Assembly (NCBI GenBank): GCA_900321775.1
Contig: ONXE01000030.1
Location: 1 to 18,508 of the forward strand
Length of the DNA: 18,508 nucleotides
Direction of reading: 5' to 3'
DNA from: an uncultured Bacteroidales bacterium
GTDB taxonomy: Bacteria; Bacteroidota; Bacteroidia; Bacteroidales; Paludibacteraceae
Part shown: piece by piece, positions 13,012 to 18,508 of the stretch
Numbering within the stretch: the first letter of the stretch is position 1
Layout of the letters: every line of letters begins with the position of its first letter
The notes under the pieces: generated by a model
The model's input: the letters and a program-made list of their open reading frames with translations, nothing else
Database searches by the model: none
What the model was told of the DNA's origin: nothing
Position numbers and translations under genes: made by a program

Positions 13012-13767
13012 ATGACAACAGGCCAAATGGGCAAACTGGATAGACTAAAGAGTATTGGGTTGTTTATGGTATGCTCGCTCGCTTCATGTATGCTGAGCGT
13101 GCTGGTGGGTTGTGCCAATGGCGACGAACAGCCTATTATCACTCCCGAAGAAGCAATTCTGGTTGGCTGCGACACGTTCTCGCTCACGTCCAACCTTCGC
13201 GCAGGAGATTACATTTACACTACGCCCGATTCCTTCCTGCTGGGCGAATGTGAGACCCTCTTCGGCACACTGCATGCAGACATCCTCACCCAGATGGTAT
13301 GTCCCGAAGGTTTCCGCTACCCCGAAGGGGCTGTTGTAGACTCGGTTTGCTTGTTCCTCTACTACAGTTCATGGCACGGAGACGGCAATACGCCCTTGAG
13401 TATCTCCATTTACGAGATGGATGGAGAAGTGCTGGACTTCAACGGTACGTACTCCAGCGAAGACTCGCTGTCGCGCTTCTGCAGCAAGAAATGCTGCGTG
13501 GTGGACAAGCCCCGCATCATTGTGGCTTCACACCCGAAAGATTCTATCCAGAACACCTCCACCGGCAAGTATGTCCCGTATTTTACATTCCGCCTCACGG
13601 ATGATTTCCGCGACCGTTTCTTCAGCATCAAGGATTTCTCCAGCCAAGAGCGTTTCAACGAGCAGTTCAAGGGACTCTATATCACGCTGAGATTAGTATG
13701 GCTGTATATTACCACTTCGAATACCAACAGAAGTTCGACACAACCAAAATCAGAGAGATTGACGTGA
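13012..13767 (+). CDS. DUF4270-type lipoprotein, N-terminal part of a frame-broken gene
   Basis: The frame codes 251 residues. It starts with a lipoprotein signal peptide (basic KLDRLK, hydrophobic core, lipobox LVGC with C34), then a beta-rich domain as in DUF4270 proteins, a Bacteroidota family of unknown function. Family-like sequence stops around FKGLYIT (ending near 13686). The last 25 or so residues (LRLVWLYITTSN...) look like out-of-frame reading, because the true continuation is in another frame from about 13689. The product as written would be a truncated lipoprotein. It begins 4 nt after the glycogen-synthase-like gene and is surely in the same operon. A sequence or assembly error is an equal explanation. 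Confidence 0.7.
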   Translation: MTTGQMGKLDRLKSIGLFMVCSLASCMLSVLVGCANGDEQPIITPEEAILVGCDTFSLTSNLRAGDYIYTTPDSFLLGECETLFGTLHADILTQMVCPEGFRYPEGAVVDSVCLFLYYSSWHGDGNTPLSISIYEMDGEVLDFNGTYSSEDSLSRFCSKKCCVVDKPRIIVASHPKDSIQNTSTGKYVPYFTFRLTDDFRDRFFSIKDFSSQERFNEQFKGLYITLRLVWLYITTSNTNRSSTQPKSERLT

Positions 13768-14429
13768 AAGGCTTCTATGCGAATACCGAAGTGCGCCAAA
13801 TCAACCGCTACGAACTAATCAACACGCAGCTGGACATCCTGGAGGCGTTGGAGGACGAAGTGGACTTTGTGGTGTCTCCCGCCTACATCTTCACCCGCCT
13901 GCGTATTCCGATGAAGCAGATGGCAGAATCAATCCTGCGCGACCTGGGCGACAAGCGCGCCTATGTTAACCGCGCACGCCTTGATGTAGAGGTCATCAAC
14001 GTGTTGGAAGAAGAAGCTAACAAATACGAACGTGACTATTGGGCACGGCCCTCCACTAATATGCTCCTGATTAAAGAAGACGCGATTGAACGCTTCTTCA
14101 CCACGAACGAGCTACCATCCGATAGTTGCGCCCTGCTGGAGGCTATTACCTCCCGCACGGACAGCCTGGAAGAGACGCATTACTATTACTCCTACGACCT
14201 GTCAAAACTGCTGACGCAGCAGTTGCGCAACAAAGACAACGCCAAAGCGCTGCCGGACACTCTGGACATGGTTCTCGTGCCGGTAGATGTAACCACCACG
14301 ACCGTCTCGTCATCAACCACCACTATCACTGCCGTCAAGCATAAACAGACGATTAGTGCAACCGCTATCCGCAGCGCGAACATCGAAGACGATCCCATGC
14401 GCTTGGAAGTAGTGTACTCCGGGTTCTAA
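13698..14429 (+). CDS. DUF4270-type lipoprotein, C-terminal part of a frame-broken gene
   Basis: The frame holds 243 residues from an internal ATG; in-frame sequence without a stop continues upstream past 13680 (AEISMAVYYHFEY...), so this ATG is probably not a natural start. It has no signal peptide, though the family is secreted, which supports its being the detached second half of the gene before it. Content fits a beta-rich envelope protein: INRYELINTQLDILEALEDE, YIFTRLRIPMKQMAESI, a threonine/serine-rich stretch VTTTTVSSSTTTITA (203-217) and the ending MRLEVVYSGF. Together the halves give about 470 residues, close to the length I expect for the family. It overlaps the first part by 70 bp. 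Confidence 0.65.
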   Translation: MAVYYHFEYQQKFDTTKIREIDVKGFYANTEVRQINRYELINTQLDILEALEDEVDFVVSPAYIFTRLRIPMKQMAESILRDLGDKRAYVNRARLDVEVINVLEEEANKYERDYWARPSTNMLLIKEDAIERFFTTNELPSDSCALLEAITSRTDSLEETHYYYSYDLSKLLTQQLRNKDNAKALPDTLDMVLVPVDVTTTTVSSSTTTITAVKHKQTISATAIRSANIEDDPMRLEVVYSGF

Positions 14430-14432
14430 GAG

Positions 14433-14533
14433 AGAGTTTAAGAGTTCAAGAGTTCAAAAAGGTTAAGGAGTTCTTTCCTCGCAGGGCTCGAACAATCGGC
14501 AAAGCCGTGCAAGAGTTTAAGAGTTCAAGAGTT
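14433..14533. repeat. Pair of 22-bp direct repeats built from AAGAGTTYA units
   Basis: The 22-bp sequence at 14433-14454 recurs exactly at 14512-14533. Each copy is made of AGAGTTTA-AGAGTTCA-AGAGTT, i.e. a 9-bp unit AAGAGTTYA, and further degenerate units follow the first copy. Between the copies lie 57 bp with a small hairpin CGGC-AAA-GCCG (14497-14507). It is non-coding, just after the DUF4270 stop, and may be an interspersed repeat of this genome. Confidence 0.85.
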
Positions 14534-14540
14534 ATACACA

Positions 14541-14571
14541 AAAAGAGGCAGCGGTTTATCCGTTGCCTCTT
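14541..14571 (-). terminator. Intrinsic terminator after gcvH (bidirectional)
   Basis: AAGAGGCAGCGG (14543-14554) pairs with CCGTTGCCTCTT (14560-14571): 12 bp with one wobble and a 5-nt loop. On the minus strand TTTTTG follows, 21 nt after the gcvH stop. The convergent DUF4270 gene may end here too. Confidence 0.9.
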
Positions 14572-14592
14572 CCTTTATCCGTAAGTCCTACA

Positions 14593-14967
14593 TTAGAGAA
14601 TTGCTTTGTAGCCTTCAGCGTCCAACAGATTGTCAAGCTCTGCGGGGTTGTTGACGGTGATCTTTACCATCCATCCCTCGCCGTAGGGGTCGTTGTTCAC
14701 CAGTTCAGGCTGGTCATTGAGTGCCTCGTTGAACTCCAACACCTCACCCGTAGCAGGCATGTTCAGGTCGGAAACGGTTTTCACAGCCTCAACCGAGCCG
14801 AACACAGCGCCTTGCTCGATAGTCTCGCCCACGCTGTCAACGTCAACAAACACAATCTCGCCCAACTCGGACTGAGCGTAATCCGTAATGCCTACATAGG
14901 CCACTTCACCTTCCACACGAATCCACTCGTGCTCCTTGGTGTACTTCAAATTAGCAGGTATGTTCAT
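14593..14967 (-). CDS. gcvH: Glycine cleavage system H protein
   Basis: A 124-residue H protein, the lipoyl carrier that shuttles the aminomethyl group between the P, T and L proteins in glycine breakdown. The lipoylation site is K63 in GSVEAVKTVSDL, with the family motifs YTKEHEWIR (9-17), VGITDYAQSELGEIVFVD (25-42) and the C-terminal NDPYGEGWMVKI. It follows the gldJ-like gene after 15 nt, so both are probably co-transcribed, though their functions are unrelated. The other gcv genes are not in the window. It is cytoplasmic. Confidence 0.97.
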   Translation of the reverse strand: MNIPANLKYTKEHEWIRVEGEVAYVGITDYAQSELGEIVFVDVDSVGETIEQGAVFGSVEAVKTVSDLNMPATGEVLEFNEALNDQPELVNNDPYGEGWMVKITVNNPAELDNLLDAEGYKAIL

Positions 14968-14982
14968 AGTCTATTAAAAACT

Positions 14983-16632
14983 TTATTTCAAGTTAGATCC
15001 ATTGTCAATCTGGTTGCCCACGGTGGACATAGCACAACGGAAGCCGATGGTGGACGAACTTCTGTCCTGCTCCATATAACGACGGGAAGCCGGGTTCAGC
15101 CAATAGATACGGTCACGCCATGAGCCACCTTTGTACACGCGTGTGTTCTTGGTAATCTTCGGCGCCAGCATATCCGTCGGGTCATACTTGATGACCGGCT
15201 CTTCCTCGTCCTCGCCCAACATGGCCAAAACGGTGGTATCCAGCGGATAGTCGGTGTCAATGCGCGAAGGCAGATCACCATCCTTCCAGTCACGCTTGTC
15301 GTCCGACCCGGCGTACTCTACTGCCACGCGGCCCAACGAGTCGATTACAAAGGTCTCTACACCTTCTTCGTTAAGGGTCTTCTTGGGGCGGGTATAGATA
15401 TTACCACGGAAGGAGTTGTACTCCGAAGTCTCCTGGTTGGTGGTCTCACGATAAACGTCGAGCACCCACTCGTTGACGTTTCCTGCCATGTTGTACAGAC
15501 CGAAGTCGTTCGGGGCATATTCGTCCACAGGAGCCGTGATGACGTACTTGTCATTCAGAGCGCCGGACACACCCATCATATCGCCTCTACCGCGAACAAA
15601 GTTGGCCTGCAGTTGACCTGCTTGCTTCTTGGACAGATTACGCGGATGGTAGCCAGACCAGGGATAGATCTTGCCTTCTACAGTCAGACCGTCCTCTCCT
15701 GCAATAGGAGCAAAGGCTGCAAACTCCCACTCGGCCTCAGTCGGCAGACGATAGCCGGGCACAAGGATTCCGTCAGCACGTGTTACCTTACGCTCTGAAC
15801 CGGTATAGTCGAATTTGGGTTTGCTTCCGTATGCCGGCGTGTAATCAGCTACAGCCAGGTATTTCTCGGTGTTGAAGACAAACTTTTCAGCCACCCACGC
15901 ATGGTTAGGATAGCGCAAGGTACGGTCCTCACCGTCGATGATGACATCTTTCTCCTCCAACTCATAGTCGGGGTAAGCATCCTCGAAGCTGAGGTCACCC
16001 GTCTCACCGAAGTTGGTGGACCAATAATCCTCCTCTTGCGGCTGCAAATCCTGGAAGTTGGGATACTCGATAACACCGGCACGGATGAGCGCCAACTCGT
16101 TCACACGGTCAGTACGCCACTGGCAGTATGCCATAGCCTGCTCCCACGAAACACCTACAACGGGGTAGAACGAGAAAGCCGGGTGACGATAGTAGTTGTC
16201 CAGATAAGGCTCGTTGTAAGCCATCTCTTCACGCCAAACAGTTGTATCCGGCAGGATAGCCTTCACTAACTCCGGCGCAGTGTTACCAAACACCACCACC
16301 ATCCAGTGCTCATACTCGCGCCAGTTGAGGTTGCTCACCTCATACTTGTCCATATAGAACGAACTTACGGTAAGAGCACGCTTCGCGTTGTTACGCGGAG
16401 CGGTAATGAACTCATCGTTCTCACCAATGGTGAACGTTCCACCCTGAATAGGTACCATACCAACGGGATTGGCGTTGCCCACTCCTTCGAGAGCCTCGAA
16501 GTTGGTCGTCTTCTCGTCATAATAGTTCCAACCCGTCGTATTGGACACTTTCGTGTTCAGTTCGCGCTGTGCGCAAGAACCCATTCCCAATACCACAATA
16601 GTTACTAAAACAATACTTGTTAGTCTCTTCAT
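14983..16632 (-). CDS. gldJ: GldJ-type lipoprotein (formylglycine-generating-enzyme-like fold; gliding/type IX secretion)
   Basis: A 549-residue lipoprotein: signal peptide, lipobox LGMGSC with C20, then a large SUMF1/FGE-sulfatase-type domain from about residue 57 to 537. Characteristic blocks are VPIQGGTFTIG (60-70), SFYMDKYEVSN (91-101), HPAFSFYPVVGVSWEQA (150-166), RLPTEAEWEFAA (295-306), GLYNMAGNVNEWV (378-390), YKGGSWRDR (500-508) and IGFRCAMS (529-536). The early TGWNYYDE and the WREYEHW and DTTVWREEMAYNEP stretches point to GldJ, a lipoprotein needed for type IX secretion and gliding, and less to GldK/PorK. It stands away from any gldKLMN/porKLMN cluster. The fold is probably used for structure and not catalysis. 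Confidence 0.8.
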   Translation of the reverse strand: MKRLTSIVLVTIVVLGMGSCAQRELNTKVSNTTGWNYYDEKTTNFEALEGVGNANPVGMVPIQGGTFTIGENDEFITAPRNNAKRALTVSSFYMDKYEVSNLNWREYEHWMVVVFGNTAPELVKAILPDTTVWREEMAYNEPYLDNYYRHPAFSFYPVVGVSWEQAMAYCQWRTDRVNELALIRAGVIEYPNFQDLQPQEEDYWSTNFGETGDLSFEDAYPDYELEEKDVIIDGEDRTLRYPNHAWVAEKFVFNTEKYLAVADYTPAYGSKPKFDYTGSERKVTRADGILVPGYRLPTEAEWEFAAFAPIAGEDGLTVEGKIYPWSGYHPRNLSKKQAGQLQANFVRGRGDMMGVSGALNDKYVITAPVDEYAPNDFGLYNMAGNVNEWVLDVYRETTNQETSEYNSFRGNIYTRPKKTLNEEGVETFVIDSLGRVAVEYAGSDDKRDWKDGDLPSRIDTDYPLDTTVLAMLGEDEEEPVIKYDPTDMLAPKITKNTRVYKGGSWRDRIYWLNPASRRYMEQDRSSSTIGFRCAMSTVGNQIDNGSNLK

Positions 16633-16670
16633 AATAGTGCGTATAGTTGTGCAATTATGCTTTCGGACTG

Positions 16671-16678
16671 CAAAGTTA
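16671..16678 (-). promoter_or_regulatory. -7 box of the gldJ-gcvH promoter
   Basis: On the minus strand a perfect TAACTTTG lies 38 nt before the gldJ start. No TTG occurs at the normal 19-21 nt distance (the nearest, in GTTTG, is 12 nt away), so this promoter may have a weak or different -33 element. Confidence 0.65.
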
Positions 16679-16714
16679 CAAAAAAATTTTCAAACTATCT
16701 TACTTTTGACACGA

Positions 16715-16739
16715 AAAAATGCAAAAAAAGTGCATTTTT
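16715..16739. repeat. Inverted repeat between the divergent gldJ and folP promoters
   Basis: AAAAATGCA (16715-16723) is inverted as TGCATTTTT (16731-16739) around a 7-nt loop. It lies in the shared region of two divergent promoters, 36 bp from the gldJ -7 box and 38 bp from the folP -33 box. It may be an operator or simply AT-rich spacer. Confidence 0.5.
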
Positions 16740-16777
16740 GTAAAAAAAACGCCTAAAACTGAAAGATTTCGTCAAAA

Positions 16778-16811
16778 TTTTGGGTCAAGTCGCGAATTTT
16801 TTGTAACTTTG
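16778..16811 (+). promoter_or_regulatory. Promoter of folP-cdaA (Bacteroidota type)
   Basis: TTTTG (16778-16782), a 21-nt spacer and a perfect TAACTTTG (16804-16811), 28 nt before the folP ATG. Confidence 0.82.
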
Positions 16812-16839
16812 TACCCCGAAACAGAAGAGCTGTCAGAAC

Positions 16840-17673
16840 ATGCAAAAAACGATTAACATAAACGGTCGGCTGATGGACCTGACCAGCCCCAAGGTGATGG
16901 CGATCATCAATGTGACGACCGACAGTTTTGCGCGTCACTGTACCAACATCACCGAATCCGAGATTCTCCGTTGGGCGGCGGAAGCCCTTTCCGAGGGAGC
17001 CGACATCCTGGATATAGGTGGTTGCAGTACGCGCCCGGGTTCTACTGCCCCATCGGAAGAGGAGGAGTGGCGTCGGGTTCGTCTGGCGGCATCTGCTATC
17101 CGTCGCGAGTGGCCGGAGGCGATACTGTCGGTGGACACCTACCGCGCATCCGTGGCTCGCAGAGCGGTGGAGGAACAGGGGGTATCTATCATCAACGACA
17201 TCAGCGGCGGCCAGTTTGACGACAAGATGTTTGAAGTGGTGGCGGACATGCACGTACCTTATATACTCACGCACACGCGCGCGTTGCCCGAGACGATGCA
17301 GCAACACACCGATTACCCGGACCTGATGAGCGAAGTACTGGGCTATCTCCAGGAACGCGTAGATACCTTGCACCGCATGGGCGTAGCGGATATTATCCTG
17401 GACCCGGGCTTCGGCTTTGCCAAAACTACGGAACAGAACTACGAGTTGCTCCGCAAACTGGAGTATCTGAAAGTACTGGGGTTGCCTATCCTGGCCGGCC
17501 TGTCCCGAAAGAGCATGATCACTCGTCCGCTGAACATAAGCCCCGACGAGGCACTGCCGGGCACGATAGCATTGCAGATGCTGGCACTCTGCAATGGCGC
17601 GAACATCCTGCGCGTACACGATGTAAAAGAAGCAAAACAACTAATCACATTATATAATCACTATGCTGTTTGA
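16840..17673 (+). CDS. folP: Dihydropteroate synthase
   Basis: A 277-residue TIM-barrel enzyme that joins 6-hydroxymethyl-7,8-dihydropterin pyrophosphate to p-aminobenzoate in folate synthesis; the sulfonamide target. Visible sites: VMAIINVTTDSF (19-30), GGCSTRPGS (60-68), SVDTYR (97-102), INDISGG (118-124), DPGFGF (188-193), GLSRKS (220-225, substrate lysine) and RVHDV (258-262). Two places differ from the usual consensus: NVTTDSF instead of NVTPDSF (T27), and LTHTRALPETM (143-153) instead of the common MHM... form. The start follows a good promoter. The gene overlaps cdaA by 11 bp, so the two are translated together. Confidence 0.95.
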   Translation: MQKTININGRLMDLTSPKVMAIINVTTDSFARHCTNITESEILRWAAEALSEGADILDIGGCSTRPGSTAPSEEEEWRRVRLAASAIRREWPEAILSVDTYRASVARRAVEEQGVSIINDISGGQFDDKMFEVVADMHVPYILTHTRALPETMQQHTDYPDLMSEVLGYLQERVDTLHRMGVADIILDPGFGFAKTTEQNYELLRKLEYLKVLGLPILAGLSRKSMITRPLNISPDEALPGTIALQMLALCNGANILRVHDVKEAKQLITLYNHYAV

Positions 17674-18418
17674 ATTTGGCGTTTTTGAAATAGGTATCAA
17701 AGATGTTGTCGATATTCTGCTGGTCGGCATCATGCTGTATTGGGCTTTTCGTCTGCTCAAGCGCTCGGGGGCCGTCAACCTGTTCTGGGGAATCCTGATG
17801 ATATTGGTCATCTGGTTCTTGGTAAGCTTTGTGTTTGACCTGGAGTTGACCGGAGCGATCTTCAACTACATCATCTCCATAGGCGCCATTGCGCTGGTGG
17901 TCATCTTTCAGGAAGAGCTGCGCAACCTGATTTACCGTTTCGGCTCGCAGTTCACTTCCCGCAAGTTCCGTCGCGCCCGCACAGATGCTGCCGAGGAGGA
18001 GATGCGCAGGTGTATCACCACGGCTTGTCTGCACATGTCGCGCAGCAAGACCGGCGCGCTCATCGTCATCCAGGGAGCCAATAACCTGCGTGAGTTTGAG
18101 GACACGGGCGAGTATATCAACGCCACTGTTTCGGCGCGACTGATTGAGAACATCTTCTTCAAGAACACGCCGCTGCACGACGGGGCTGTCATTATTGCCG
18201 ACCACAAGATTGTGGCTGCTTCGTGTATTCTGCCCGTATCGAAGGACACAGACATCCCGTCACACTTCGGTTTGCGTCATCGTGCAGCGCTTGGTATCAC
18301 CGAAAAAACAGATGCAACGGCTATCGTTGTCTCGGAAGAAACCGGCAAGATATCCGTTGCAAAAGGTTCTACTCTGAAAGAGGTCAGTATAGACCAACTA
18401 TTCAAGGATGCCGTGTGA
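17663..18418 (+). CDS. cdaA: Membrane diadenylate cyclase CdaA
   Basis: A 251-residue CdaA/DacA-type enzyme that makes c-di-AMP from two ATP. Three N-terminal membrane helices lie at about residues 12-32, 37-58 and 63-83, followed by a short linker and the DAC domain (about 105-240). The catalytic motifs DGA (173-175, in TPLHDGAVII) and RHR (205-207, in FGLRHRAALG) are intact, as is the GALIV strand (131-135). c-di-AMP controls potassium and osmotic balance and wall integrity in many bacteria. It starts 11 bp inside the end of folP. No cdaR-type regulator gene lies in the visible flank. Confidence 0.95.
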   Translation: MLFEFGVFEIGIKDVVDILLVGIMLYWAFRLLKRSGAVNLFWGILMILVIWFLVSFVFDLELTGAIFNYIISIGAIALVVIFQEELRNLIYRFGSQFTSRKFRRARTDAAEEEMRRCITTACLHMSRSKTGALIVIQGANNLREFEDTGEYINATVSARLIENIFFKNTPLHDGAVIIADHKIVAASCILPVSKDTDIPSHFGLRHRAALGITEKTDATAIVVSEETGKISVAKGSTLKEVSIDQLFKDAV

Positions 18419-18434
18419 GCTGCGGAATGGCTCG

Positions 18435-18508
18435 TCACGACAGATAACACAACTCTTTGATTTCGGCAGCTGGAACAGCACCGTAAACTTCACGCCAACC
18501 ATCAGGGT
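18435..18508 (-). CDS. C-terminal end of a convergent gene, cut by the window edge
   Basis: On the minus strand an open frame enters from the window edge, codes 23 residues (DGWREVYGAVPAAEIKELCYLS after a leading P) and stops with TGA at 18437-18435. The composition looks like ordinary protein, and the stop lies 16 bp from the cdaA stop, a normal spacing for converging genes. No family can be named. A second frame (ending at 18399) is open too but would run into cdaA and has less natural content. Confidence 0.4.
   Translation of the reverse strand, partial: PDGWREVYGAVPAAEIKELCYLS

Noticed and set aside
13660..13767. Programmed ribosomal frameshift joining the two DUF4270 parts
   Set aside because: No slippery heptamer or following stem-loop is visible at the junction; mutation or sequence error is simpler.
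16753..17640. 295-codon minus-strand open frame opposite folP
   Set aside because: The opposite strand has every dihydropteroate synthase motif in order. This frame is rich in histidine, arginine and glutamine and crosses the folP promoter, so it is a shadow.

Overview
The window reads as chromosome of a member of the order Bacteroidales (phylum Bacteroidota); genus and species cannot be set from the sequence. Several independent signs agree. Promoters follow the Bacteroidota pattern (TTG, about 19-21 nt, TAnnTTTG) instead of -35/-10 boxes. The primary sigma factor is the short 286-residue type without region 1.1. Gene starts lack clear Shine-Dalgarno sites. There is a GldJ-type lipoprotein, a DUF4270 lipoprotein beside a one-domain glycogen-synthase-like protein, an ExbB with signal peptide and acidic linker followed by two ExbD genes, and a folP-cdaA pair. 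None of the three tRNA genes encodes its CCA end.

Layout. 1-2073, minus: an operon of a prsW-like membrane protease, a Nudix hydrolase, an alpha/beta hydrolase and the start of a membrane protein cut by the window edge. 2116-4639, minus: an inner-membrane energy-transduction operon, exbB, a four-helix protein, exbD, exbD, closed by an intrinsic terminator; a 17-bp inverted repeat follows exbB. 4698-4915: tRNA-Ser(GGA), with a 20-bp copy of its 3' end 127 bp away and a hairpin between. 4976-8306, minus: rlmL-like, queA and tatD, overlapping end to end. 8374-8628: rpsT. 8750-8821: tRNA-Glu(TTC). 8961-9230: a small lipoprotein. 9342-10202: rpoD. 10422-10495: tRNA-Arg(TCT), plus strand. 10528-10638: two adjoining but different 11-bp tandem arrays in front of a tolC-family gene (10654-11988). 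12186-14429, plus: the glycogen-synthase-like gene and a DUF4270 lipoprotein gene whose frame is broken near 13690. 14593-16632, minus: gldJ-like and gcvH. 16840-18418, plus: folP and cdaA, overlapping by 11 bp. The last 74 bases hold the end of a convergent gene.

Most genes are core housekeeping: translation and tRNA modification, sigma factor, folate, c-di-AMP and envelope energisation. I found no phage, insertion sequence, CRISPR array or defence system. The unusual material lies between genes: the double 11-bp array before tolC, the att-like duplication of the tRNA-Ser end, promoters sharing an A8 block at a fixed place in the spacer, the hairpin inside the exb operon, and a 22-bp repeat pair beside the DUF4270 gene. 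Among proteins, the glycogen-synthase-like product lacks both the ADP-glucose loop and the second catalytic domain and probably has another job.
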